Shown here one piece after another: positions 1 through 13,639 of a DNA stretch of 64,000 nt (position 1 is its first letter; each line of letters begins with the position of its first letter). A program made the translations under genes and the position numbers. The DNA comes from Dioscorea cayenensis subsp. rotundata (Eukaryota > Streptophyta > Magnoliopsida > Dioscoreales > Dioscoreaceae): NCBI RefSeq assembly GCF_009730915.1, contig NC_052487.1:2294001-2358000 (forward strand), read 5' to 3'. Below the pieces are notes generated by a model, which saw only the letters and a program-made list of their open reading frames with translations, was not told the origin of the DNA and searched no databases.

Positions 1-648
1 AATAAAATATTTGAATAATAAACTATACACACACGCACTAAATATATATTGAGAGATACAGCTACATGCTTATTCAATGAGTGTCTAACATTTAACTTCA
101 AAGGGTACAATTGGTTAACATCAATGAATTTCGGTCGATTTGCTTGGTTGTAAATGATGTTCAAAGCAAATGGTTTATATTGTAGGTACCTGAATCTCTG
201 TAGATGTACATATGATTTGCATCAATGTCATCATTTATAAAATAAATACTATTATTTATTGTTTTCTTCATCATAGTACCATCATCATCTTCCATATTAT
301 TTATTTGATCAGTATCGTTTTCCAATATATATATATATATATATATATAGACATCTTTCATTAATTTAAATATATATATTTTTTTGTTTATTTTAATAAA
401 TATTTATTAAATCAAAATTTAACGGAAAAAATAAAAAATAAAAACTCCCTAGAATAAGTTAGAAAAATTCCATTAAACCGAAACTTTTATCTCCAAAGGA
501 ACACATGCAGAAGCAGAGAAAAATCAAGGATTAAGAGCTCTGTAACACATGAAGGGAAGAGGTGGGAACCATAATTTATAATATTGTACAATATTGTTGG
601 CGGATTCATGTCATAGAGTCCAACAAGAAACGGCTATTCCAGAGCTAA
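1..648. other. Downstream flank of AAR2
   Basis: AT-rich sequence with a (TA)n run at about 325-350. No gene seen. Confidence 0.6.
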
Positions 649-3600
649 TTAATTAGCTTGGTCTTCAACAGGCATAGCCTCATCTGGAGGTACAACCACT
701 GGTGCATACTGCAAACAGGTTAAAAAACATAATTTTAGTTTCTCAGCCAAGAAGAAATAAATCAAATAATGGATAGCAAAAGCCATAGAAAAATGAATAA
801 CCTCATCCCCATCTTCACACATAACATCAAGAGCGCTCTCCTCAAAGTCCCAGCCAAATATGTCTTCCAATAATCCCTTGAGTTTTCTGGTCTGCATGTG
901 AGACAGCAAGTTAGCTTCTTGTGCTAGAGAATTATTTTGAGAAAATTCTTCACAATAGAACCAGAATTATTTCTAACTATGTAACAAGTATTATAGTCCC
1001 TAATTTTCAGCATACATTTGATCAGAGAATGGTACTTGTGGGTTGTCTGCTGGGTTTCTCAATCTTGTGCATGGGGAATTACAGTTGATCACAGACAGTG
1101 AAGCTGAGTCAGTCTAATTGCAACATGGCGTTTGGAATTGGGATGTATAATCCCTACTCTGAATCATATCTAAAATGCAGATTTAGTTTTTTTTTTTTAT
1201 TTAGTTTACTAAAACTTCAAACAATTAAACTTTTCTTGTTCTCATGCCATGCTTATACCTTCTGGATTTCAAAATTATTATGGTTTCACTGAACAAAAGG
1301 GATTCTTGTCATTTCGTAAACAGAATAGAAACATGGATGAGTCAAGAAAAGGATTCAGCCTTCATACCCATGTCAGAAGATCTCCATCAATAACAGGAGA
1401 TTGTAACACCAAAAGAAAGAAGTCCTGGAAATAAAAAACATGCTCAGATGTTAACTAAAGCATCTTTCAAAGGAATACTCAAAAAACTGCTTCATGAAAA
1501 ACAACTATAATCATTAAATTGATAATCTGAGTAAACAGGTCAATCAAATATGAATTGGCCCAGTTAATGGAAAAAAAATCAGTGACGTAAATTTCCAACT
1601 ATGAACATATGCTCTAAGTAATTCATTTAACTCATGAATGATCTGCTCTAGTAATAAATTATTGCAATGCACAAATCCCTTGCAAAAACAGAAGTGCTTT
1701 AATGTTCAAAATGTAGGTGGGGCTGTCAACAGGTTACGCTAGCCTGAGATAACTTGAATACACGGCCTAAAATTTCACAACCATGCCCATGCCCTACTTC
1801 TTTCACGACTTGGGTCAAGCCCAGTGAAAATGCATTTGAAAATTGCATAAGCCTGAACACAACCTCAATTGCAACTGAATATTTTAATATGGCATTCCAA
1901 CTTTGGGCAACGGTGTTTTTTTTTAATATGCATTCAGTTCAGACTAGGCCAGAAGTAAATCTGTTTACAGTCCTAAATTGGACCTCAAGAACTTGCATTC
2001 TAAACTAGAATTAGATTGAGAAATCTGGAAATACGAACCTTGCAAAGGCGATACAAAAAGATGTCCTTCGAGAACCATGCATCATCTAAGAATACTGAGA
2101 TTTCCTTACCCTCAGCTGCAGTGGTACTTTTTTGTTTTTGAAAACCATACTTCAACTGCCAGTAGATCACCTCAATAAACTGCACAGATCACCTAATGAA
2201 TAAGAATATTAATATTTCAAAAAAAAGAAACATTAATGATGCCCAGAGTCAATTGTACTAGTGATACATTCATAGCCTTTCACAATGCAACCAGCATATT
2301 GCCGGAATAATGAGAAGCTTCTAATAAAATTGTTCTTACAGTCTCACATAAAGCATATCATCCATCAGCACATGTACAGATACACGTTGTGGATCATTAT
2401 AGGATAGCAAAATAATACCACATGGGACTGATGAGGTACCCATGACCTCATTGATGTTCCATATCAAGAAGAAGGGAGTTTACAGACATTGGTACAAACC
2501 TGACCTGACTGAAATATGTTGGTGTTTGGAGGCGAAGACATTAGAATAATCCTTTGAATACAGTTGTGTTAGTTTCCAAAGATAAAAGATTTTGTTAGGA
2601 TTTGTTAGCCTATTGATTCTCTGGTTTAAATGGGAGATTTTTCTCCACCAATTCAGTAAACAAAAATTGTATATTTTAACTTGGGGGCTTTTAATTTAAC
2701 ATCTACCACCTTAATGAAGGTGGAAAGGTAATTTTTACTCCAAAAGAACATCACAACCCATGCATTTATTGCACTAAGTTGCTTGTTGAAATTCATTGCA
2801 CTACCATATATCATCATCACACCCAAGAAGTTGATACCAAGAAGTTTCTGGCCACAGTAGTATATTAAAAAAAATGAATTTAAAAAGAGAATTACCTTAG
2901 AAAATAGTTGACTCCTTGTTCTAAGAGGCTGGAAAGGAAAAGGTTATATTAGAAAAATAATAACACGAGCTAAACTAGAAACTCCAGTCACATTAAAAAA
3001 ATCTCAAGACCTAATAACGCTTCAGTATCTTTCTCTCATAGAAGCAGCTTGATGTGAAAAAGAACTTTCTGAGTATTTGTAGCAACATGCAACATATATA
3101 TATACACATATGCATGTATATGATGATAAAGTTGTACAAACTTTTCTTGAACTCTGGCTCTTCAGTGATACCCATAGGCTTCATGTGAAACTTCGGCAAA
3201 CATTCATGAATTTCAACACTTTTCCCTTTCTACTAGTGTATAAATATCCATTAAACAATGTGCCTTATACATGGCAATATTCTCTTCCATCATCATAATT
3301 TATATAAACACCTAATGAAGATTGTACTTTGATAGATCTAAACTTAAATAAAACAGAACAAAAATACTTACAGCTTCTGTGCAGCAGAGGAAAAGGCTTG
3401 CTAATGTTTTCCATTGAAGAAATGCTTGAAGTGATTGCCCCATCTGCAAGCTTTTAAAATTTTTTAAGTCAATAATACACAGACCGAAATTTTGCTTAAG
3501 ATAGAGATATATTAGTTGACTTTACCATAAACGCCACAAAAGCAAATTGCAGCTCTGCTAGAAGTAGATTTTCTGCACCCTTGAAGTCCTTTAAAAGGAT

Positions 3601-6600
3601 GGTTTCCAGCAACTGGGTCTGAATAAAATTTATCTATTTAGTGAAACATTACATCGCCATATAAAACAGAATCTCAATATAATCAATGTCTTCTAAAAAG
3701 TCTACTGATAGAAGACCTGTAACCAAATATATATATATATATTATAAAAATATTAAAGATTAGAAGAAGAAGAAAAAGCCTCATGCATCAGAAAACAAGG
3801 ATAGCAAATAGCAACTATCAATTATACACAAAGGTACAAAAGGAGGTTGGAGTTCAAATGCAGATCCATTGCAATGAAATGTTTGTGCAGAAACAAGGAT
3901 ATAAACTTATCACATATAGTTATAATGGAGCCACAATTTTCCATACAAAATCTTTTCTGATAGGAGAATGATATGCATGTAGTATCAAGACTCATCAGAG
4001 CTGTGATTCTCCCATTGCAAATGTCTTTAAATTGCCAACATCACCGTAACCGTAACAAAGCGAATTAAAGAAAGTGCATAATCAATTCCACATAAACATT
4101 CTTAGACCAATCGAAAGCTATTATACCAAAATAAAAAATATGAAACAATATAAAATAAAAAATAGAAGTAAAATGAATTTTAGTAAATTGCGTCAACAAG
4201 GACCTACAATTAGAGATTAATCTGTACCCAAAATAGCATATTTTGTTAGTAGCACATTTTGTTACTCAAACAGAAAAGCTATTGTAATTACAGGAAAGAT
4301 GAGAAAACAAACAAGTATCAGTAGCAATATCCTTTTAGAAGCTAAAGCGTCAAGATGGATGGATTATCCTCAGGAGTCGTTTGGTTCGCGGTAATGTAGA
4401 AAGATTACCAAGTGTTATGTGCTAATCTGAAAATATTACCACGTTTGTTATTGCACGGTGGTAATCTGGAAAGTAATATCACATTACCAACTTATAAATA
4501 TTACCAAGAAAGTTGGTAATCCTATTACCACCAAATTTGGTGTCTATCTTGAATTACCGTGGTAATCTTATAACCTTTTATATTTTAGCAAATTGATTAC
4601 CATGACAACCAAACACGGCAATGAACTATTCCCAGTAATAAGAGTTCCCAACCAAACATGTTTATATCAAATTACCGCAATATTCCCAACCATATAACAT
4701 TCCCACTCATATTATCATGGTAATCTTGTTATGTGGTAATATGTTATTACCACGAACCAAAAAGCCCCTCAGTGTAAAGCTAGTAATCAGTCCATGTTTG
4801 ATCCAAATCCAAAATTCTGCATAAAAAATTTACGAAGAACAACTCAAAACTTGTGTGTTTTGTAATTAACTTACCAAAACATTGAAAGGAGTTGTTGATC
4901 TTAAGTTTTTTAAAACCACAAAACCATATAAACATTGGATCTGTTTCAAATGTTCATGAAATCAAGAAAAATATCATAGAATACTCAACTTTCAGAATTA
5001 AAGTAAGGACCTTACTTTGTCAAGGTTCATTGCAGTAAGCTCTTCACCAGAAATATCCTTACGCTTAACAATTTGGGAAATTTTTGTATAGTAGCATTTA
5101 TGTCTGTGTGAATCTTTTGGGGTAGTCCTGGAAAACTTGCTGCTATTTAATTGCTCCATCAATTGTTTCTCCATAGCTGTTCTTGGAACATCTGGGATCA
5201 ATCCAGATTCACAAGCAATTGTAATATCTCCTCCAATAGGTTCTGTGATTAAATCAGGCATTAAGCGTAAATAGCAATATATACTTTCCAACTTTGAGTA
5301 ATGAAAAATAACAAAGTATAGTTGAAGAAAAGAGATATAGCTAACAGTGTGATGATAATGCTGAATAATAAGGTGCAAGAAATACATTGTAAGTTAATAC
5401 TCAGCCAACCCTAAATATTTGGGACTAATGGCTTCTTGTTGTTGTACATGGTATGATAAGGTAACAATCAATAAATTATCTTCAATGTTTGCCTCAAAAG
5501 CACTTATTATTACCACCATTTACAATGGTTGACGCACGAGGTGTTAGAGGGATGGCCTTTATTGCCTAAGTTTAAAGACTAAAATCTTGTTTGATGATCC
5601 CAACCAGAGGACGAGAATTATAGTCAAGAAAAACATGTTTTCCTATGATTCACAATAACCCTTTAAATCCACACCATGATCAACCTATTCCAAAATTTCT
5701 GATTGTCCAAATGAGTAGGTTCAATAGAAAGGTAAACCAATTTGAAATAAATAACAGCATATGCCCTTAGTAACATAATAATGTAGTGTGGCCATCGATC
5801 TCCAGGTGGCAACAAAATAACAGAAAATAACAATTACATCATACTATCCAAGAGAACAATCATTCGAAATCAAACATGGAACATTCTCCCCTGTGAAGTT
5901 ATTCAATGCAGAGTTTAAACCATTCATTTCATCCATTTATCAGATAAAAAATTACATGTAAATGTTGAGAGTGGAAACACATATAAACAAAAAGATAGCA
6001 TGACCTACTCAACATAGAACTTGCAACAAGGACAAAAGAATTGGTCCGAGACATAAACTAATGCCACTAAATCATATATGCCACAAAACAAAGGTAACAT
6101 GAAAGCATTACCAAGCCGTTCAATAGCAGTGATTCGTGATGTAACTAGACAGCCGCTTCCACTCTACAAAGTGATCCAAAGCATAAGGTCCAAGTTGGTT
6201 ATCAAACTCCAAATGTTTCACTCGCTTGAATACCTACACTCCTATATGTTGAGTTGAGTTCAGGGACATAATCACTTAATGACTCATTGCTTTTAAGATG
6301 CCAACTGATGATATTAGGATATAAATGTGGACAAAAAGGGAACGAATCAACATATCTCACAGAAATAAAAACTCGGAGTTTCATTTTTTTCTTATAGTAA
6401 ATTCAGGTATAAACTACAGTTCTCTCACTAATATCTAAAATTTTCAGATGGTATGTACTAGTAGGGAAATAACCTCATCCTCTGAAATTTTCACCAAGTG
6501 CTCATCTTGGCAATGCCATCTACGAACAACTACTCGCATGGATGATGTTGTAGCCATCAATCTAATCCAAAGACATAAAAAGAAGGTAGATAGAAATATC

Positions 6601-7937
6601 ATAATCACAACTCGAGAAGAATCAATTCACAAGCCCCATATAGGGAAGGAAAGTGCAAAAAGAGGGGTAAAAAAACCAAAAACAGGTCATATTTGGATCT
6701 CCAATTATTCTAAAATGCTTACTGAAAAAACACAAGAAAAAAATCACAATATTATTGCTCGGATCAATATCTATTTTTTTCTGAACTCGCATTTCTGACT
6801 TTTAGAAAAGTTTTTGACAGTTTTGACTGGAATAAGAATCTCCCTATCACGTGTTTCGGCAAGAAAATGAAATTACACACACAGCAAACAAGTAGTAAAA
6901 ATTAGATGTACAGAGTTAGCTAATCTAAAAAGTTTATTGCGAAATACAAAAAAATGGATGGATAATTAATTAACTAAATCATGATAGAATGTTTGAAACA
7001 AAAGTACCTCAGAGTAACTTGTAGTGATAAAGAAGCCAATTGTCGGAGAGAATTCATTTCCTTCCCTATAGGTAACAAAGGGAACAAGAAAAACCAAATG
7101 AAATCCAAAACCAGTCAACCATTCATCAGGCAATAAAATAATTATTAGCATTTGAGTCTTTATAAAGGCATAAAGAATGGAAAGCATGTTTTTTTTTAAT
7201 TTAAAACCAAACAACAAAACTTTTAGTGTTTATGAGTGAAGGGGATTTACTTATTCGCTGAACTATAATAGACAAAATGTGGACCAGGTGGGATCATCTT
7301 CATGCCTTTGAAATTTGGACCCACAGAGAACATCTTCCAGATGATCACATGTAGAGCACAAAAACACACACATCCATATAAATATAAAAAAACTAGAAAT
7401 TGAATATAGTACACAGGAAATGAATACTCAGAACAATCACAAAAACATTGCAAATGATGACTTCATCTTTCAACAGCAATGTGAGTAAGTTTATAATTCA
7501 ATTATGTAAACTAGTAAGTAAGAGAAACATCATTCAAGAATCCTACTAGGAATTCATATATAATGTCATTTGAAACCTAGAACAATCAACATCTTTCTGA
7601 TAAAGTTCACAGCATCCATGCTCAACAATCAAAGCGTGACATTCAAGAACATTTGATACTTTCTAGTAAACACATCAAGAATCCAAATCAAGAACAAAGT
7701 CTTTGTGATACCAACAAGCAAGAAAATACATTTCAAAGATTTCTTTAGGGTTAGGGTTAGGTTTTGAATGAGATATTGGAGAGATTCCGGAAAGGAAAGC
7801 AACAAGGGTGATTGGAGGAATACCTGGGTGTCGATGCCGAACAGGGTGAACTGGGGGACGTCGAGGAGGAGGAGAGTAGCCCCCTTCTTCACCAGCTCCA
7901 GCGCGGTCTCTTGATCCATCTGAATCCCCGACGCCAT
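649..7937 (-). CDS. AAR2: AAR2 homologue, U5 snRNP assembly factor (13 exons, frame breaks)
   Basis: Family role: Aar2 binds Prp8 and escorts U5 snRNP assembly in splicing. Exons read on minus: 7937-7824, 7333-7251, 7065-7008, ~6533-6474, 6241-6112, 5242-5016, 3618-3526, 3443-3372, 2928-2896, 2179-2039, 1424-1368, 891-802, 708-649. Landmarks in order: GATLLLLDVPQ, FSVGPNFKGMKMIPPGPHF, EFSPTIGFF, LEFDNQLGPY, EWKRLS, PIGGDITIACES, LTAMNLDK, LLAELQFAFVAF, SLQAFLQWK, VIYWQLKYG, PVIDGDLLTW, TRKLKGLLED, EYAPVVVP; about 405 aa, normal for the family. The start at 7937 is chosen over an in-frame ATG at 7970 because homology begins there and a TATA-like box lies at 7981-7990. Oddities: the exon 4 acceptor is one base out of phase, and exon 5 needs one -1 and one +1 correction (before VKHLEF and after SSYIT). 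All other junctions are canonical and in phase. Assembly error or a dying copy; identity is secure. Confidence 0.85.
4373..4768. mobile_element. 396-bp MITE with TCA target duplication in AAR2 intron 6
   Basis: The left end GGAGTCGTTTGGTTCGCGG and the inverted right end GGGGCTTTTTGGTTCGTGG form terminal inverted repeats, followed on both sides by GTAAT. Direct TCA repeats flank it at 4370-4372 and 4769-4771. The interior is rich in GGTAAT/ATTACC and has no ORF. A 3-bp target duplication fits PIF/Harbinger (Tourist-like) MITEs; that assignment is inference. Confidence 0.75.
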
Positions 7938-7980
7938 TCCTCTCTCTCTCAAGCTCAGAGAAGAGAGCATTCTAGATGAT

Positions 7981-7990
7981 GCTTATAAAA
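7981..7990 (-). promoter_or_regulatory. TATA-like box of AAR2
   Basis: TTTTATAAGC on minus, about 45 nt upstream of the chosen ATG. It would place the transcription start between 7950 and 7960, downstream of the alternative ATG at 7970. Inference from position only. Confidence 0.4.
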
Positions 7991-8111
7991 GGAAGCGGAT
8001 CCGGGCGGGTTATTGTTTGGATCCGATGAAAGATGGATCCGCTATGATTGTCGGATCCTCTTGAGATTTTGATTATCCATTTGTGTTTGCCTAAAATAGT
8101 AATTTTATTTA

Positions 8112-11100
8112 GGGAAAATTACTGTTCCCCCCTCGTAATTTTCAAAACTTCCCAAAAACCCCCTCCTACTTTTACACACCACTGACTAGCCCTTCCATAG
8201 TGTTTAACTTCCCTTTTACCCCCACCGCTCACTTCAAACGTCCCATGTTGCTGAAATCCCATTTTTGCCCCTCGAAAATGGTGGGAAAGGAAAGCGCCAA
8301 ATCACATCATGCTCAACCTCAAGGACTTTTCTGCTTGGTTTTTGATAGACAATGCCAAGGAGTTGCATTACATCTTGTTGTTCTCCTCATTATCATACCC
8401 GAAATATATAAACCTGCTTTCTAATGTAAAATGAAATCGATTTCCATCGGATTGGTCAAGTGCACTTCATCTTCAAAATGAGTCGTAGTCGATTTTTATT
8501 GTCGAGGCGAGCATGTGCCATTGTCGCCTTCTCGCTTATGGTCAGAAGTTAGATTACTGACGAGAAGAACAAAGAATTACGACGAGTTCATTTCATTGTA
8601 AAGTTCTTTTCCTCGCTTATGGTTATCTATTTGTATATTTTTAAATAATGTTTAACTATTTGCTATTATCCGCTTAAATATTTTACTAATATGTTTAATA
8701 ATTGTCATATCCGCTTAATACATCCCATCTCCGCTTAACATTATCTTTACATGTATAACTATTCATAAACGTAAATTCTCAAAGTCTCGCAGAAACGGTG
8801 ATCTTTTTCGCTTCGATCCGAATTGTCGGCATGCGGCACGTGGCATGTGGCAAAGAGAGTATCCTGCAAGCGTAAGAATTAATGATCGATTAATTCTTAC
8901 GCACCGTGAACATAAATTTCCGAACACACGCTCGCTCTCATCACCAATCGCTCGGCCATCGCAGGCTTAACTTTTTCTCTGACACGAAGAGTCACCGCTT
9001 GTGGACTTCACACCATAACAACTGTGAAGAACCCTCCCCATGGACAACCACCCTCGCCGTCCCTCATCATCTTCCCTCCTCCTCCTCCTCCTCTTCCTCC
9101 TCTTCCCATAGACAACCACTCTATCTCGAAAGCGATGTTTCAGTAGCCTTTCTTCCTTATCTCGAGAATCACTAGCCGTAATCATCGAACTAGTTAAACT
9201 ATTTTTTCGCTAGCCGAAATCCTCTCATAATCGCCTCGAACGCAGGATTCTCCAGATGGACGACGGGAAAGCAATTAAGAGAGCATTTCGACTTGGGTAA
9301 GAAAAAGAAAGTTTTCACTGATCAAGGTGATCATGCGAGATTCTCTGTAGGAGGGAGATCGCTGAAAACATCCTTTAAGACGGGTTGACATTTACCACTC
9401 GAGACTTTCTCTCGTTAACGCTTAAGAAAAATGACGCCGCAGCATAACCCGTTACGCTCGTGTTTAACTATCGTGATCGCCGCTTAAGTCCTACCACGAC
9501 TACATCGATTAATAGTCGCTTTTCATGAACGTGTGTTGCTTTAACCTTTTTAATGTCAGACGCTTTTGCGTGTTCAAGTCGATGCGCTTGTTATGCAATC
9601 GCCGTGAGCATTCGAACGTACTGCATACTTGTTTCAATATACGAGGGTCGAGTCGTGAGCGTCCCAAAGTCCGAGTGACGTCGTAGAAATGTCAGTAAAA
9701 TGTTGTAAATCTTCGTAGAATGTTGTAAATGTTGTAAATCTTTTATAAATAAAACGAAACAATCGTGATTTTCGATCGCGAACTTCTGAAATTTAAACAG
9801 AGACCTAGTAAAAACAATGGGAAACAAAAACGCCATCAGTAAACAATAGAAAAAGTTAAACAATACTCAAGTTACTCTTTAAACAACGACAACGCTGTTT
9901 AAGAAAATACGTAAATATGTTTAAACAAATGACCCAGGAGGTACCCATCTAGCAACGCGATGTCAGCTGAAAGCATTCAATTTAAAACAATAACATATTA
10001 TTTACATGATATAGACTTTAGTTAAACAGCTAACCGCTATGTTAAACACTATATGTATCCTGCTTTAAACATAAAAAGCTTGACGCTTTACGCAGACTCA
10101 TGTCGAGTCGAGAACTTTCATCTCGAACGACGACAACATGTCTTCCCTCGCGACAATGACATATATTTCCCTTTTCGCCCTGGGATGGAGGGAAAAATAC
10201 CGCCCAATCACATCACGCCTAGTCTAACCTCTATGCATACAATCGCAGACTTTTTGTTTGCGCTCGATCGACCGCTTGTTCTTTACATCTTCTACTTCTT
10301 CTTCGCTGCCTTCGCTTTGTTCTTCATTTCATTTGCTCTGTATCGATCTTGGCTTTTCGAATCGATATATTACTGGAGAGTTTTTGTGGTATCGCTAGAT
10401 TCAACGGGAGGGAAGAGTGCTAATGTTCACGGCTCGACTCTTGGGAATCTGGTGTTACTGAGATACGTGAGCGATGGGGTCCTCAAGTCTCTCTTGTCGT
10501 GGTTAAGTTCATCACACCGTATGGATATAAAACGGTTCACCTAATAGAAAACGATGTCGACTTCCAATGGATGTGTCACGCCCACTCCATCTTCAAACGT
10601 GTCGTAGTTGATCTTGTCGCTCGAGACGTAAAATGTGCCATCCGTTTAATCCTAATGAAAACGAGGTTTACTCGTCAGAAGTTCCTTTTCTTTTAATTAT
10701 TCCGTTGTCGGGTCATTATTGTTTAAATATCGTCCACATCGGGTTAACATATCAGACTAGTCCTTTACGTTATTAGTTAATTGTTTAAGTATTTAATTTA
10801 ACGCTTAACTATTGTCATTATCGCTAAACATTATATTCTCCGCTAACATATTGATCTTTCATCTGATCAAGTGTCGGCGAGATTGCATTCTGCGAGTGCT
10901 CCCATTCATCCCCATGAGCACTCGACCGTGTGGATGTCTTCCTTCCTCGCCGATCATTCCAAGGTTGTCGTTGGATATTGGTCAACGCTGACTGCCTCGA
11001 ACATTTCAGTGGACGCACTTTCAAATCATGCAATCAAAAGCGAATTTCTGACTTCAAATTCATAAAGAACGAAAAACATCGAAAGTGATCGCGAATGCGC

Positions 11101-12629
11101 CGATGGTTGTCAGCTGCGCGCCTTCACGCATCAAAAAGAGTATAACAAAAATACTTTCGTAATCAAGACAATCAACCCGGCACACACTTGCGGTGGTGGC
11201 AGTAGGTTCGTGCCACATCCGAAAAGCGTCCCAAAACTGGGTTAGCGCATCGCAGTGATCTGCTAGAAGCTTAAGCGAATCCGCCCCTCGCATAAGGCCA
11301 CCTCGACATTCGGAGGACACGTTATGGAACATGGTGTCCACATACCACTAGCAAGGTGCTTGGTTGGGAAAAAGAGTATGCCTTGTGGTCCTCGACTGCA
11401 GCCGACATCTCCAGACATGACTGCTTGCTTTGGTATGTGGATAAGGCGGCTCGAGACAACCGCTAAGAAGTAAGTGCGATCGTGGAGAGAGACGTGTGAT
11501 CGCTTTTAAAACGCGTTCTTTTCTTTTCAAGCGCGTGTATCGTGGGATTCAAGAGGGCTTCAGGTCAGCTCATTTCTCGGCACTCCACCTCCTTGGAAAA
11601 ATATCGGGGTACACTCATCGCGCCATGCAGGAAAGATGGTAACAATGATCCACGCCGCCCTCGGATGAGTCGTCACAACGAGACCGATGCCAATTGACTT
11701 GTTCTATATCTAAGTTGGGCGATGCCTTATACGAAAGCGGAGATTATCATGAGATAATCACCTTCGTCGGACGGTCCAAAGGGCCTTGCGAGCTTAATCG
11801 CGAGAGTCTTCTCTTCTTCGACACGCTGCATCGCTCTTCTCGACATTTGGAGGCCAATTTTTATGAAAGCCAATGTCAGACTCGGGAAGGCATTGAGAGC
11901 GCCGGTCTATACGCCTCAGACGTCGCGTGGCATCCACGGCCAAAGATTTCGATGATACCGGACGAATCAGCGACGCCATATCACCCGAAGCTCATCACCG
12001 TTGATTAATAAATCGGATATGGCACATCGGGTCGAATTGCTCTACTCGAGGTGATCGTTGGGGTGAGATGTGTATTCAGCGTCTGAGTCGCTCAATGCTT
12101 GGATCGAGGAAGCTCGTCATTTCGCGGGTGGACGAAAAAATAGTCGACCGTAAGGTCTCGCGAATGTTGATTTACACTTTAATATTTAGTATTACCCTTT
12201 AAACATTCTCAATCTTTGTTTAATTTACACTTTTCCTGACTTTTAAATATTAATCATTTCGTTTATTTAATTGCTAGATAATGTTTAAACATGTTGATGA
12301 ATTATTTAACATCAATCGTCTTTGTTTAACACTTTTTGCCGGTTGAGTTGATGCTGTTATATGGCAAAGCGACAGCGACACGAATGGGAGACACTCGCAC
12401 CCGGACATACATTGAAGTTAAGGACCATTGTTGAGGCCAGAAATCGCCGTATTTGGCGTTGTGCCGATGATCGTTAACAATCGACAATCGCAATGACTAC
12501 ATGGATCTCGCCGTGAACTTATTAAGCATATCGAGTGCAAGTTTATTGTACCCCTTGCAAACATCTTCGCGACAATGCAAGACAGAACACCCAGCGTACA
12601 TGAAATTTATTAGCGGTACTTCAAAGTAA
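8112..12629 (+). mobile_element. Mutator-like element copy B1 (cut by assembly gap)
   Basis: Begins with GGGAAAATTACTG after an AT-rich flank. The first 300 bp match the inverted right end of element B2 (41345-41646), sharing CCCAAAACCCC, CTCCTACTTTTAC and AATGGTGGGAAA. Homology to B2 continues in inverted order through the transposase up to the gap, so B1 is an opposite-orientation copy. Only the transposase half is visible; whether a ULP1 half follows is hidden by the N run. Confidence 0.75.
11080..12620 (+). pseudogene. MULE transposase (MURA type), decayed, B1 copy
   Basis: Frames shift often, but the family landmarks follow in order. An N-terminal segment FTHQKEYNKNTFVIK...HTCGGGSRF is at ~11110-11210. 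KYRGTLIAPC with the D1 region (the GTH/GTF-type motif just before it) is at ~11580-11640. SKLGDALYES is at ~11705 and DYHEIITFV with the expected SDR-KG site follows at ~11740. RHLEANF is at ~11845 and RWGEMC with the WIEEARH block at ~12050-12110. A 200-bp AT-rich intron-like stretch (12166-12365) precedes a SWIM zinc-finger remnant (CKHLR after VYCTP) at ~12400-12600. MURA-type transposases use a DDE core and a SWIM finger. No intact frame survives, so it is non-autonomous. The N-terminal part probably extends back toward 9.0 kb. Confidence 0.75.
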
Positions 12630-13629
12630 NNNNNNNNNNNNNNNNNNNNNNNNNNNNNNNNNNNNNNNNNNNNNNNNNNNNNNNNNNNNNNNNNNNNNNN
12701 NNNNNNNNNNNNNNNNNNNNNNNNNNNNNNNNNNNNNNNNNNNNNNNNNNNNNNNNNNNNNNNNNNNNNNNNNNNNNNNNNNNNNNNNNNNNNNNNNNNN
12801 NNNNNNNNNNNNNNNNNNNNNNNNNNNNNNNNNNNNNNNNNNNNNNNNNNNNNNNNNNNNNNNNNNNNNNNNNNNNNNNNNNNNNNNNNNNNNNNNNNNN
12901 NNNNNNNNNNNNNNNNNNNNNNNNNNNNNNNNNNNNNNNNNNNNNNNNNNNNNNNNNNNNNNNNNNNNNNNNNNNNNNNNNNNNNNNNNNNNNNNNNNNN
13001 NNNNNNNNNNNNNNNNNNNNNNNNNNNNNNNNNNNNNNNNNNNNNNNNNNNNNNNNNNNNNNNNNNNNNNNNNNNNNNNNNNNNNNNNNNNNNNNNNNNN
13101 NNNNNNNNNNNNNNNNNNNNNNNNNNNNNNNNNNNNNNNNNNNNNNNNNNNNNNNNNNNNNNNNNNNNNNNNNNNNNNNNNNNNNNNNNNNNNNNNNNNN
13201 NNNNNNNNNNNNNNNNNNNNNNNNNNNNNNNNNNNNNNNNNNNNNNNNNNNNNNNNNNNNNNNNNNNNNNNNNNNNNNNNNNNNNNNNNNNNNNNNNNNN
13301 NNNNNNNNNNNNNNNNNNNNNNNNNNNNNNNNNNNNNNNNNNNNNNNNNNNNNNNNNNNNNNNNNNNNNNNNNNNNNNNNNNNNNNNNNNNNNNNNNNNN
13401 NNNNNNNNNNNNNNNNNNNNNNNNNNNNNNNNNNNNNNNNNNNNNNNNNNNNNNNNNNNNNNNNNNNNNNNNNNNNNNNNNNNNNNNNNNNNNNNNNNNN
13501 NNNNNNNNNNNNNNNNNNNNNNNNNNNNNNNNNNNNNNNNNNNNNNNNNNNNNNNNNNNNNNNNNNNNNNNNNNNNNNNNNNNNNNNNNNNNNNNNNNNN
13601 NNNNNNNNNNNNNNNNNNNNNNNNNNNNN
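12630..13629. other. Assembly gap (1000 N)
   Basis: Run of exactly 1000 N, a standard placeholder size, so the true distance between B1 and the family A repeat is unknown. Confidence 0.98.
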
Positions 13630-13639
13630 AAATTATGAT

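Noticed and set aside
8906..9185. ORFs with poly-Ser or poly-Arg
   Set aside because: Come from a (TCC)n run in the N-terminal part of the decayed MULE transposase.
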